Source: Pithys albifrons albifrons (taxonomy: Eukaryota; Chordata; Aves; Passeriformes; Thamnophilidae). Taken from it: DNA of 64,000 nucleotides. Shown here piece after piece: positions 12,626 to 24,973 of the stretch. Below the pieces are notes generated by a model. The model was given only the letters and a program-made list of their open reading frames with translations. It had not been told where the DNA came from and made no database searches. The position numbers were made by a program, and so were the translations under genes. The stretch's first letter is position 1. Every line of letters starts with the position of its first letter. The stretch lies in NCBI RefSeq assembly GCF_047495875.1, contig NC_092472.1, forward strand, positions 3,108,349 to 3,172,348, written 5' to 3'.

Positions 12626-15064
12626 CGGGAGAGAGGCGGGGTCACAGAGGCGGGAGCCGGCATCCTCGTCCCCGAGCGGCGGCGCGGGCTCGTCAGGCGG
12701 GGGCCGGGCCGGGAGGGTGTCGCAGCAGCTGCCGCCCGAGAAGCGGAGGTGGCTCTTGCGCGAGTCAGCCGTGAGAGACACCTCGTGCGAGTAGGAGTGC
12801 AGGAAGGCGCGGACGCCGTCGATGCCCACGAAGTGCGTGGCCGGCACGCCGCGCAAGGCCCCGCTGGTGTCGGCCAGCAGCTGCGAGCGGCGCCAGCGTC
12901 TGAGGCGTAGCGCCAGGAGCAGCAGCAGGAAGGCGAGAAAGAGGCAGGAGACGGCGGCCACGGCCAGCACGAGCCAGCGCGTCAGGCTGGCGGCCGGCTC
13001 GCCCGGCGCCGCCGCGTCGGCCGCGCTGCCCAGCTCGGCCAGCAGCTCAGCCACGCTGTCGGCCAGCAGCACGGTGAGCGTGGCCGTGGCCGACAGCGCC
13101 GGCCGGCCGTGGTCCTTGACCAGCACCACCAGGCTGTGGCGCGCCGCGTCGCGGGCGAGCGGGAAGCGCGCCGTGCGCACCTCGCCGCTGTGCAGCCCCA
13201 GGCGGAAGAGTCCCGGCTCCGTGGCCTTGGCCAGCTCGTAGGACAGCCAGGCGTTCTGCCCCGCGTCCGCGTCCACCGCCACCACCTTGGCCACCAGCGC
13301 GCCGGGCTCGGACGAGCGCGGCGCCAGCTCCACGCCCGCCCAACCCGCACCCGCCGGCGGAGGAGGAGGCGGGTAGAGCACCTGCGGCGCGTTGTCGTTC
13401 TCGTCCACGATCAGCAGCCGCACCGACACGTTGCTGCTCAGCGACGGCGAGCCGCCGTCCTCCGCCCGCACCCATAGCTCCACCTCGCGCACCTCCTCGT
13501 AATCGAAGGAGCGCAGCGCGTACAGCGCGCCCGTCTCCGCCTGCACCGACACGTACGACGACAGCGGCAAGCCCCGCACCCGCCCCTCCGACAGCCGGTA
13601 GCGCACGCGCGCGTTCTGCCCCCAGTCCGCGTCCGTCGCCCGCACCGTCAGCACCAGCGCTCCCGCCGCGTTGTTCTCGGCCAGCTGCGCGCTGTAGCGC
13701 TCCTGCGTGAACACCGGTGCGTTGTCGTTCACGTCCAGCACCCGCAGTGCCAGCACGGCGCTGCTCTGCAGGGACGGTGACCCTCCGTCGGTTGCCCGCA
13801 GCGTCACGTTGTACTCTGACATTTGCTCCCGGTCCAGCTCTCTCGCTGTCACCACACGGTAGTAATCCTCATAAGATTTCTCCAGCCGGAGTGGGATGCC
13901 TCCGTCCAGCGAGCAGCGCACCTCTCCGTTCGTCCCCGAGTCCCGATCCTGCACGTGCACTAACGCCACCACCGACCCCTGAGGAGCGTCCTCAGAGATC
14001 GCAGTCAGTGCCGACCTGACCGAAATCTCGGGCACATTGTCGTTGACGTCTGTGACAGTAATCGCGACTTTGGTCGTATCGAAAAGGGCTCCACCGTCAT
14101 GAGACTGTACCTCCAGTTCGTAGGATTCTCCTTCCTCGAAGTCGAGCCTCTGCAACACTGTGATCGCTCCCGTCTCAGAGTCCAGATTGAAAATCTGTGA
14201 AGCCATATGTGAATTTTTTTTCAATGAATATTTCACATTCCCATTCAGACCCTCATCGGCATCGGCGGCCGTGACAGTGACGAGAGTGGAACCCACGGGA
14301 ACGTCTTCTGGCACACGCACCGTGTACTCTGACTGGCTGAACACGGGCGCGTTGTCATTCGCGTCCAGCACTGTCACGCGGATCCGCGCCGTGCCAGTCC
14401 GAGCCGGATCACCGCCGTCACTCGCCCTCAGCACCAGCTCGTGAAATGCCGTCTCCTCCCTGTCCAGCGCCTTGGCCAGCACCAGCTCAGGACGCTGATC
14501 CCCGCCGGGACCCGCCTGCACGGCCAGCGAGAAGTGCTCGTCGCCGCTCAGTTCGTAGCTCTGCAGGGAATTCTGTCCCGAATCCGGATCGTGAGCCTCG
14601 GCCAGGGGAAACCGCGACCCCGGGGGTGTCACCTCAGTCATTTTCAGATTCGTTTCTGCCTCGTGAAAGCTCGGCGTGTTATCATTAATGTCCGTGATTT
14701 CCACTAAGAGTCCATAAACCTGCATTTCGCCCTCCACTATCAGCTCACAGCGCAGCACGCACTTCTCCACCAGCCGGCAGAGCTGTTCTCTGTCGATTCT
14801 CTCCGCCGTCACTAAATGTCCCGTCTTCCCGTGCAGAGAGAAATACTGTGTCCTACCTTCAGACACAACGCGGACAGCGCCGTCTCGGAGCGCCGTCAGC
14901 TGCAGCCCCAAGTCCTTGGCCACGTCGCCCACGAACGAGCCCTTGGGCATCTCCTCGGGCACCGAGTAGCGCAGCTGCCCCCACACCACCTCCCACGCCG
15001 CCAGCAGGACGCCCCACAGCAGGACTCGCTGCCGCCGGTCCCAGTGCCTCCCCGCCGTGCACAT
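12626..15064 (-). CDS. PCDHGA: Protocadherin gamma subfamily A variable exon (GA2)
   Basis: Intact exon of 813 codons starting MCTAGRHWDRR, with a signal peptide ending near the AWEVVWG stretch and the mature chain beginning QLRYSVPEEMPKG. Six EC repeats follow, marked by DINDNTP, DANDNAP, DVNDNVP, DVNDNAP and DENDNAP linkers. Then come a leucine-rich transmembrane helix and the A-type tail with SHEVSLTADSRKSHL. The last codon CCG abuts a GTGAGT donor at 12624-12625. EC4 carries the RLEK..EDYYRVV block shared with GA6 rather than the SSQG(S/N)YYSVV block of GA1, GA3, GA4 and GA5, whereas EC1 (CRLVEKC) matches GA1. This mosaic suggests past sequence exchange. EC1-EC4 of gamma protocadherins mediate trans recognition and EC6 contributes to cis dimers; that role comes from the family, not from this sequence. 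Confidence 0.96.
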
Positions 15065-15302
15065 CTCGGCCGCTTACAGCTTCCGGCCGTCGGCGCCGAT
15101 AAGCCTTCCTTTTCGACTCCGACCCCGGATCGCCGCTCCCGGCTGCTGTCACCGGCCCCTGCGCCTACCTGCAGGACGCATCCACTCTATGGCGACGACC
15201 GCAGGCCGCCCGGACGCCGATCCTGTCAGGGACCGAGCAACCGATCGAGCCGGTCCGCAGCGGGCGGGGCTGCAGCGCTCCGACCTTCCTCTCGCTCCTC
15301 TC

Positions 15303-15319
15303 GGTCAACAGCGGCGCCC
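15303..15319 (-). promoter_or_regulatory. Candidate promoter CSE/CTCF element of GA2
   Basis: Same 17-nt GA-type element, 239 bp upstream of the GA2 start. It is followed upstream by a conserved run to CTGCAGTGCC that is shared by all GA copies. Confidence 0.75.
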
Positions 15320-15329
15320 GCAGCCTCCT

Positions 15330-16540
15330 CCCGGCACTGCAGGCACCGAGTGCTGCCGAGCGATGCCCGCCCTGTCTCGGCGACGGGCTGCTCGCGGGGA
15401 CTGAGTTCGTCACTGAAACATTGTGTCCAGTTGCACCCACCACCCCTAAAAAAACCGGAAGCGCACACGGCTTGAGCTTTCATTCACACCTATGGGCGCT
15501 TTGAACAACAATACCAAAACGCTATTAATAAATGGGGTATTCAGCAGCAACTCAAGTCCCCTTACATCGCTTGAGGAAACACGAATGAGGAAGGAGAAAT
15601 ATCCTCGCCATTTTCCTAAGCCATCATGCAGCATTAGCTGATATGCTTCTATGGAGTAAGGATGTACCTTCAACTTTAGAAACTCCTATCATTTCAGACA
15701 ACCCTAGTTTGGTAGGCCAAATTTTCAACTGAACCTCAACGAAGAGGTGTAGAGATGATCGATTTTGGGCAGCACAAGCTGACTGGCAAAAGCCCCCACT
15801 ACACGTCTGACAACTGATGAGGCAGAAAGTGACATGGACCGATCTTATTTCATTTCTTCATAAAAACCTGACATTCATACAGGTACCTTCCATTAAAAGA
15901 TGTGAGGACACAAGGAAAAGTAAGAATTCACTACGAAGGAATGATCTGCACTGCAGACTGCAACACCGAAAGAGCATTAAATGAAGAGGGGTTTTGCTAC
16001 AGCTGTTACCCAGGCACAAACACATCGCTTCAGAAAAGAGAGATCACAAAGCAATAGTCTGAAATATCGAAATTCAATCAACGATTAAACGAATCTCGTG
16101 CTACACAATAAAGATCTGCCCTCATAATTAGTAACTGTAACGTAATTATCAACGTTTCAGAACACAACATTCGAGAACAAAATTCTTCAGCTGAACCTTG
16201 GCATATCATGAACGAAAAGGTGCAGTCTCTACCTGCCTGCTCTGAGTGGAAAACGGAGGAACACAAAATGTAAATCAGAGCTTCACTCCTACTGTATCAA
16301 TTTATGCAACAGAGCCTGAAAACCAAGAGCCTTCCCACTGAACTACAAATCCGAGAGCTCAAGATGCAAGAAGGTACCCGTTCGTACCACCTATTGCTAC
16401 GAGATATAGAACCAGATTCTTCAATTCCTTCAAGAAATTAGAGACCATTACAAGCCATTCCAGCAAAGAAAGGAAGTCCGAGAACCCACCGACCCACTCG
16501 CTTCAGAAGGATGCAGAGAAAGTATACGCGGGCTTACAGA
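15330..16540. other. Spacer between GA2 promoter and GB2 donor
   Basis: Noncoding, and clearly homologous to the spacers at 27690-28912, 40080-41300 and 52480-53697. Blocks such as the TATTAATAAATGGGGTATTC stretch near 15521 and the 300 bp next to the GB donor are strongly kept. No gene recognised. Confidence 0.6.
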
Positions 16541-16541
16541 C

Positions 16542-19007
16542 CTGAGATGCATCAGGGTTAGCAGGGGGCTGTCCCTCCTCCGCGGTGCTGTTCAGGCTCG
16601 GCTTGTCACACGAATCCCCGCCAAGAAGCTCCTCCGCGGACACGATGGGCAGCGGCGGCGGCGGCCAAACGGCCTCGGGCACGGCTCGAGGCGGCGCCGC
16701 CACACACAGGTTGTAGGAGTAGGGCAAGGTGCCCTCACAGAAGTCGGCCGGGAAGGCGGCGCCGGCCACGGAGAAGCGCTGCGCGCCCAGGCAGCGCAGC
16801 ACGGCGGGCGGCCCGGCCCGGCGCAGCCGCGCCAGCACGGCCAGCGCCACGCTGAGCAGGAAGAGCGCCGAGAGCAGCGCCAGCGCCAGCACCAGGTAGA
16901 ACTGCAGCTCGGTCGGCGCGTCGGCGCCCGCCGGCCGCTCGCTGAACTCCGGCAGCGCCTCGTGCAAGCTGTCGGCCAGCACCACGTGCAGCGTGGCCGT
17001 GGCCGACAGCGCCGGCTGCCCGTGGTCCTTGACAAGAGCCACGAGCCGCTGCTTGGCCGCGTCCCTGTCGGACACGGCCCGCGCCGTGCGCACCTCGCCG
17101 CTGTGCAGCCCCAGGCGGAAGAGCGCCGGCTCCGACGCCTGCAGCAGCTCGTAGGACAGCCAGGCGTTGCGCCCCGCGTCCGCGTCCACCGCCACCACCT
17201 TGGCCACCAGGTAGCCGGCCTCGGCCGACCGCGGCACCACCTCGAAAGTCGGCGGCAATGGGGGTGCTCCTGGAGTCGCCCCCGCGGCCGGCGCCGGCCA
17301 GAGCACCCGCGGTGCGTTGTCGTTTTGGTCGAGCACGAAGACGCGCACAGTGGCCGTGGAGCTGCGCGCCGGCGTCCCGCCGTCCTGCGCCCGCACGGCC
17401 ACCGAGAACTCGCGGCACTGCTCGTAGTCGAAGGAGCGCTGCGCGTACACGGCGCCGCTCCGCGCCTCCACCGACACGAGCGGCGCCGCGCCCGCCGCGC
17501 CCGCGCTGCCGTCCGCCAGCCAGTAGCTCACGCGCCCGTTGGTCCCCGCGTCCAAGTCCCGCGCGCTCACGCGCAGCACCAGCGCGCCCGCCGCGTTGTT
17601 CTCCGGCACGTACGCGCTGTACTCCGCCTCCTCGAACACGGGCCCGTTGTCGTTCACGTCCGACACCTCCAGCACCAGCTCCGTGCTGCTCGACAGCGCC
17701 GGGCTGCCCCGGTCCCTGGCCACCACCGTCACGCGGTGCTCGGCCGCCTGTTCGCGGTCCAGCGCGCTCGCCGTTACCACCTTGTACGAGCCGCCCGAGG
17801 ACTCCACGATCGATAGCGGCGCCTCTCCTGACAGCTCGCACGTCACCTGACCGTTCTCGCCCGAGTCCCGGTCCCGCACTTTCAGCAGGGCCACCACGGT
17901 GCCGGCCGGCGCGTCCTCGAGTACCGGGCTGGAAAGAGACAGAATGGTGATCTCGGGGGCGTTGTCATTCTCATCCGTGATATCGATCCGAACTTGACAG
18001 TCACCGGTAAGCCCGCCACCATCCGTGGCCTCTACTACGAAGCTGTATTTACTCTTCTCCTCAAAATCGAGGGGACCCACAGTCCTTACCTCGCCACTCT
18101 CACTGTCTACAGCGAATAATGTGCAGACAACCTCCGGGACGTTGCCGAAGGAGTAGGACACCACCCCATTGGACCCTGCGTCCGCATCCGTGGCGCGCAC
18201 CCGCAACACCAGGGAACCCGCCGGGAGATTCTCGGCCACTCGCGCCTCGTAGACACTTTTGCTGAACACGGGTGGGTTATCGTTGGCGTCCGTTACATTT
18301 ACCCGAACCTGAACAGTTCCGGACTTCATAGGTTCTCCGCCATCCAGTGCAGTCAGAATAAGCTCAAAGGAGCTCTGTTTTTCCCGGTCCAATGCTCTCT
18401 CCAGTACTAACTGAGGCTGCTGACTTCCGTCAGGGGTCTCTTTCAAACCGAGAGAAAAGGACGGGTTTCTAGTGAGCTGGTAAGTCAGCTGCGAGTTGCT
18501 TCCCACGTCCGCATCTCGGGCCACCTCCAGGGGAAAACGAGCACCGGGAAGCGTCCATTCACTGATCTCGAGTTCGAGAAGACCCTTTCTGAAAGCTGGG
18601 GAGTTGTCATTCACGTCTTGGATGGACACCTCCACGTGGAAAGCGTTGAGCGGGTTGTGCACAAGCGCCTCGAAACTGACGGAGCAAGATGACGACTCGC
18701 CGCACAGCTCCTCCCGGTCCAGTCTCTCGTTCACGTACAGGTTCCCGTTTTCCTCCCTCAAAGTGAAGTATTGCTTCTCCGCGCTGAGACGCAGTTTGCG
18801 CACCGGCAGCTCCTCCGGGCTGAGCCCCAGGTCGCGCGCCAGCGGCCCCACCAGCGAGCCTCTGGCCAGCTCCTCGGGGATGGTGTAGCGGAGCCGCTCC
18901 GCCGCCGCCCGGCAGCACAGGCACAGCAGCACAGCGGGCAGCAGCAGCAGCAGCAGCGCTCTGCCGCCTGCCGGCCCGCGGCTCTGCCTCCGCCTGCCCG
19001 CTGCCAT
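16542..19007 (-). CDS. PCDHGB: Protocadherin gamma subfamily B variable exon (GB2)
   Basis: Intact exon of 822 codons. The chosen start MAAGRRRQSRG at 19007 precedes a signal peptide with six consecutive leucines and lies 256 bp below the promoter element. A longer in-frame extension upstream reads like untranslated GC-rich sequence. EC1 begins ERLRYTIPEELARG and has the shortest KLRLSAEKQYFTL form; the CX5C loop reads CGESSSC. Six EC repeats, a helix of about 23 residues and the B-type tail (EGTLPYSYNLC) follow. The exon ends CAG before a GTCTGT donor. The EC5/EC6 linker (ATPGAPPLPPTFEVV) is shared exactly with the neighbouring broken GB1 and not with GB3-GB5. In-frame reading past the donor stops after 12 codons, unlike in GB3-GB5. 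Confidence 0.96.
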
Positions 19008-19262
19008 TGTCGGCAGCGCTCGCCGCGCTCTGCCGGCTCCTGCCGCTGCCCGGCCTCCCTTCCAGCCGCTCTGCGCAGCGAGCGCAGGGGTTGCCGGAGC
19101 GCAGCGGGTCCGGCGCCGGCTCGTCGGCCGCTGCTGCCCGCGCCGCCTGTCGCCTGTGCTGCCCGTTCCGCTACCTCTGTGGCCGGCGCCGGCCGAGCGA
19201 GCAGCCTGCGGGGCCAGGACGCTGCGGCGGCTGCGGCTGCGGCTCCAGCGCCGCTCGGCGGC

Positions 19263-19279
19263 GGCCAACAGCGGCACCC
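19263..19279 (-). promoter_or_regulatory. Candidate promoter CSE/CTCF element of GB2
   Basis: GB-type element, 256 bp upstream of the GB2 start. A conserved CTGCAGTGG lies just upstream of it, as in the other GB copies. Confidence 0.74.
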
Positions 19280-19830
19280 GGAGGCGCCACCACGCCACTG
19301 CAGCCGCCTGATGACCGCGCTCCGGGGCCCCGGCTTTGGGTCGCAAGGAGAGGCGGCTCCGGCTGTGGGGTCCCTTTTCGATGCCAATCAGCAAGAGCAC
19401 AAACTCTTGCTTATTATGCTTCCTGAGGCGTTTGTAACGGAGCTGCCCTCCTGGTGTTTTTAGGTCATCATTGCAATGAATACTCACAAGGAAATCTTCA
19501 TAGCAGAGTGATACAGAGAGGAACTCATCTGCTCTTAATAATACCAGAGAGCAACGTAGGAGCATTAAATGATATTGTAAGGAAGACTTCAAGAGCATGG
19601 TAGCACTGCGTAAGATATCTTGAACTCTGCTTAATACATCACGTGGGATGAATTAACTTGAGAAATGAATCAGCATAAAGCAATGTAAGAAATCTCTATA
19701 CTAAGATAACATTAACGTTTACTCTTTTCCTTCTAATTCTTGAGGGTTCCTGCTTTTGCATCTTTATACTTGAGGAACTGACAAAGGCAAAGTGCAAAAC
19801 CACATTGAGTCCTTCATAGTTCAAACAAAG

Positions 19831-20755
19831 GTTTTGGTTTGGAGAGTTATTTAAGGTCATTGAATGCTCACCTCTGCCATGCACCAGAACAATTTCCACT
19901 AGACTAAATCACTCTTGACCTCGTCCTATCTACCCTTTCTCTTTAGGAATATCCACAATTTTTCTGTGCGTTTAAAACCCATGTCCTATATCCTGTTACT
20001 ACGGTCCTGATAAAAAGGCTTTTTTCATCTTTCTTCTAATCCTACTTTATAAATTGAAAAGAAAAGAGGATTTGAAATCTCTACAGAGAAGCTTCCTTTG
20101 TCCACCTGAACTACTTCTTCAAACCATCTACATACCAGAGATGTTCCAGCCGTCAGAACATTTTTGTGGTCCTTCTGGGGACTTTAGCAGATTCATGCCC
20201 TTTTGGAATATTGGCTCCAGATCTCCATGCAGTACTCTAGCTGTGGTCTTAGAAATTTAGAGGGGGTGAGCCACCTCCATCAACCTACTAGACACAATAT
20301 TTGTTATATAGCAAAAAATACTATTTTCTTTCTCAGCAGCAAGTGCACCTTGCCAAATCATGTCCCATTCTGTCATCTGCCAACAACCAGAAGTATTTCC
20401 CTGCAAGCCTGTTCCCGTCCTCTATTAAAAGTAGACACTGCTCTCACCGACAAGTAGGACATTTCACTTGACCTTGTGGAACTTCATTATGTTTGTATGT
20501 GTCAGCTATTCCAGTGTTTCAAAGTCCCCCTAATTGGCATCTCTGCCCTCTCTTGAATCAACTCAGCTTCTTGTCAGCTGCAGACTTCCTGAAGGAATAC
20601 TCAATCCCATTATCTAGGAAGATAAGAAGTAGTACTGGTCCCAGTAAGGACTCTTAGGGGATAACACAAGTTACAACAACCTGGTTTCCACTTGGACATT
20701 CAGCTATTTTCTACAATTCTCTGGAGGTCACTGTTCATGCAGTTCCTCATGTCAC
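19831..20755 (-). mobile_element. CR1 remnant, unit B
   Basis: Same element at the same place relative to the GB2 promoter as in unit A, with scattered substitutions and small indels. The shared position shows that it was inherited with the unit rather than inserted independently. Confidence 0.8.
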
Positions 20756-23700
20756 TTTGCATGAGTGCTCAGCATGTTCTGGGCAACTGTGTGGGGGACA
20801 ATCTGCACACATTCTCCCTCTGGTCTGCTCATTGAAACCTTGGCTTCTGTGGGGGACCAATCAGCATTTGAAGAACTGCAGTAGAGATGCTTTTGCTTTA
20901 TTACACTGCAGACAAGTGTGCCTGGGTGAGTACAAAGGCCTATGAAAGCCTTCCTCTTTACAGCTCTAAACATCACAGGTGTATGTAGGAACTGCACCTG
21001 AACTGGAACAATTGGAAAAGATGTGACCTTCTGGATAAAACCAGACACTCTGAGGTTGAGCTTTTGACATCAAGAAAGGCAAGAGTGAGAAAGACACAGA
21101 AATGAACAGGTCAGCTGTGATAACATTTCATAGGCCTCACTTAATGTTCAGAAGCAACTCAAATTGCGTGGTACTCCATCAGGCACAAGCATGTGTTATC
21201 TACGACATATGACAAGCAAGAGAATGACCAAGTTCTTCCATAACCTCACACACAGACCTGTCCTGTCTTCTCGCCAATGCTCTGCAACAGGCAGGTTTTA
21301 CTGTATCCATCTCATAATCAGTAAAACTTATGATGTGATGATAATGCACTGCAATAACTACACAAAGGGAGGTCCATTTCGCTGCCTGCCACCATTCTGA
21401 GAAGAAAGTGAAGGATTCTAAAGCACACTAATGATAAACAGCCAACAGAAAAGGTTAGGAGTCATGCAAAAAAAAACTCACTAAACTAATGGCTTAGAGA
21501 GCACCTCCTGCCCCCTTTTGTTACAAACACTGTTCCACACAGATGCAACTTCATGCTTACTCCTCTTTCTCCCAACAATAACAGGTCAGTAAAACATGCT
21601 CATGTCTCCTCCAATTCCCACGTAACTCAACATTAAAAAGAGACACACAATACATTGCTAAAGGAAGCTACACTGATAATTATGAATAAGCCCATAAGTA
21701 GAGTAAATCCACAAAAGAAAAGAAAGCCATAATTCAGACAAGCTAGAAAAAGAAGCACTAGAAGACAAAGGTTTGTCACACATACTCAGAAGGACGTCTT
21801 CTTGGTCTTCATTTCAGACATTGAAATTCATTCCTGCCAGCACCTGGAAGTCCTTGAGGTCTCCCGATGTAAGTGTGGCCCCAAAAGTGTCACTCTGGAC
21901 TACAGAATAGGAGGTTTCATATAAGAAAGTCATCACATCTCTTCAAGTTCTTTTCTACTCTATGGCCTGCTCAACTTCCACAACTATGAACTCATAATTT
22001 TAAACACCTTCTCATAGGCCTCTTTCTCAAGTTTAGACTTTTGAGGAAGTACAAAAGATTCTCTTTTACCTCCTGCTTTATATTCCTCACACACAAAGGT
22101 ATGTCCTAGGTGACTGAAGTAAGCATTTTCTGAAAACCAATCACAATTTCAAATTCAAAAGCACTGACCAGTATTGTGAAAACGAACGAACCATAACATT
22201 CCAGGAAACAAAACCCTGAAGGAAGTGTAATTACAACTCTCAAGAAAGTCCACATTGCAGTGTGACAGGGAGATACAGAGGGATACTGGAGACTTCAAAT
22301 GGAATTTATAAGCTGTTCTACCCATGCATCATGGCTCTCCATGCACAGTTATTCTTGAAATAATTTATTGCTGATGTACGATCATTGCCTTTTGGGACAG
22401 GGAAACCAGGATCACAGAAAAAATGACACAGGCCTTGATTCCAGGCACGAAATCAAACAGTGCCCTGCCAAAATCACACTGACCCACCTCATTCGCTGGT
22501 ACAAAGCCAAGATCTCACCCTGCTCACTCAGCATTCTCAGTCTTTGGTCAAACTATTTACTTGAATCAATTTTTTTTTTTACATGTTATCCATGGGATAA
22601 AGAGCACCTTGGGAAACAAACCCCCAAAATATTTTTTTTCAGTGATATCCACCTTCCTACCACACAAGGCTCTGGATGAGATCCTCCCTCCCTGACAGAT
22701 AATTATAATACATTTGTGGGTGTTTCAAGGATTGCCAAATGAGGAGGCACAATAATGATCATAGTTACTCTGTGAATGAAATCAAACCAAACAACCAAAA
22801 TCAAAAATCTAACCAAAGGAAAAAATCCTGCAGCAGGGCATGAAAGGAAAATCACCCCAAATGTAATAATTATAGCTTCACATTTCAGATTGTGTCAACT
22901 ATACGAGGTACACAGCAAAGGACACAGGTTTGTGACAGGTACACAGGAAGCTCACACAGGAGTTCACACCATAGATTGTAGTCACAGAAATTCCTTTTGA
23001 TATTAAAAATGGGAAAAATCTTGGAACAGCACTGTTGTCCTAACTGAATGACCACAACAAACTTTATATTACCACTTTCCTTTTAGTACTTTCAAACTGT
23101 ACCACAGTGAACTCTTCCACTACCCCTCTCTCTGGAAAGATGGAACTCTTGTCTGTTCAAAAATCACACAACAGGAAAGTTAAATCTGCAGACAGACACC
23201 GTTAAAAGTTGCACATGCACGGTCTAAGATCCCAAGCATCAAAAGCAAGTTTATGTTGATCATCCCAGTAATTTGAAAAGATGTAAAATGTTACAAAGGG
23301 CATAATCAGCAGCTTTATTACAGACACACTCATCTAACTGTCATCTCAAAGACAACATAACCCTACTTCAACATATGGGCTCTTTGGAAGTTGTGCCACT
23401 ACACCACCTGTAAAGCAAAAGAATTCTGTACTCACAACTTGATCATTTGAATCAAAATGAAGCAATAAGTAAAAATAAGACACCTCTGGACTCAGAAACA
23501 TGAGCTGGAACCTTGAAAATCACATATGGATTTTTGAGGCAATGGTATCAGGTCTGATCTTCCACAAACCATCAAAGGCCCATCTTCAGATCATCAAAAG
23601 AGAAAAGCAAGGAGCAAACCCCTGCCGAAAGGAAGAGACCACAACACACTCTCCTGGACTATGTAACTTGTAGTAGGTAATTAATTCAGATGCTTAGTAA

Positions 23701-24971
23701 GCACTGAATACACAGCTTACTCCTTCCAAAGGTCCCACATGAGATTTGTCATAAGTACATAATCCAGCTGCGAAGTTCCACAATTATGACAAAATGCAAA
23801 CAAATGGGAAGAGACTCTCAGGGCTCTCCATACACCTCTGGAATACATGTCTTCAGGCCAAACAGTTTGGGAAGGAAAACACCACATTGCCTGATACTAC
23901 AGGTGGGTAATGAATTGGAGGACAAGAACAGTAGTCCCTTGTGGTATTCAACAGACCCTCCTTCACAGCTCTCAGGCCTCAGATCTCCAGCCATTTCCTT
24001 TATCCAGGATACTCTTTGTCCCATCAAATTCAGAAGCCCTAGATTCCTGCACCATCTCTTTTTGCTCCACCAGCTTCACACATGATGAGATGATAATGCA
24101 CTACAGTAAATCTCTTTTCATCTCTCAATGAAGGAAGACTTATTTTTCTGCTCACTGGTCTTTGAAGAAACCTCTAAGTCCTATAAGGAAAAGCAGAGCA
24201 GTGCTCTAGGAGAAACTGGGTCAGTGAACATCTGCTTAAGGGCAATCACCCTCTCCTTCTATCTCCCTCTGCACCTTGAATCTCTCCCCTCCCATGAACG
24301 CAAGGTTCTTGCAGGGACACGTGTGTATAGCCAATATCCATAGAGTTCCAGCTGACATAGGTTAACCTTCAAAGACAGGAAATTAGCAAAACACCTCTGC
24401 CATTTCTTCCTGTATTTCCTTCTCCACATAAAGCCACCTATAAATGTTTTCAAAAGACACAACTTTCAAGATGATTCCTTATCTTCGTAACAGGCAGACC
24501 GACATCATCAAGGGACCAGCTGTTCTCCAGTCTGACCTCCCTACAGGGAAACCAGACCAAGCTGAGGAATGGAAAGCTTTCTCCTACTAACCACCACTAT
24601 GCATCCTAGACACATAGAAAAGCTCAGAAGAAGACAAAAGATGAGCAGCAAAGTTACAGATGGAGTTGTCAAAATTACCATCGGCAGATTTTCACAGGAG
24701 TAAAGAACTCGTGCCATTGGGAAGAACCTGTGAAGAACACAAACTCATTTACACTTCCAGGCACCATCAGTCTTACTGCATCTGCTTCCCCAACAACCTG
24801 GAAAACTGAGCGAGGACCCTACGCCCACCTCCCACCAGCCAATACTGCATCAAGAAACGAATCTCCGCTATTTTGACAGCAAGCCTGCCACCACAGAAAC
24901 AGAACACGGCGAAGAAAGGGTAAAGGAGCATAAGGGGAAGCTTCTCAGACCCAGATTGGCCAGAGGAACTC
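20756..24971. other. Large spacer of unit B
   Basis: Homologue of the unit A spacer with substitutions and small indels. Only short open frames, not shared between units. No gene or additional mobile element recognised. Confidence 0.6.
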
Positions 24972-24973
24972 AC

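Noticed and set aside
19008..19598. In-frame N-terminal extensions upstream of the GB starts (about 145-200 codons), and upstream of GA1
   Set aside because: They cross the promoter element and the expected 5' untranslated region, would bury the signal peptide, and are low-complexity Arg/Ala sequence.
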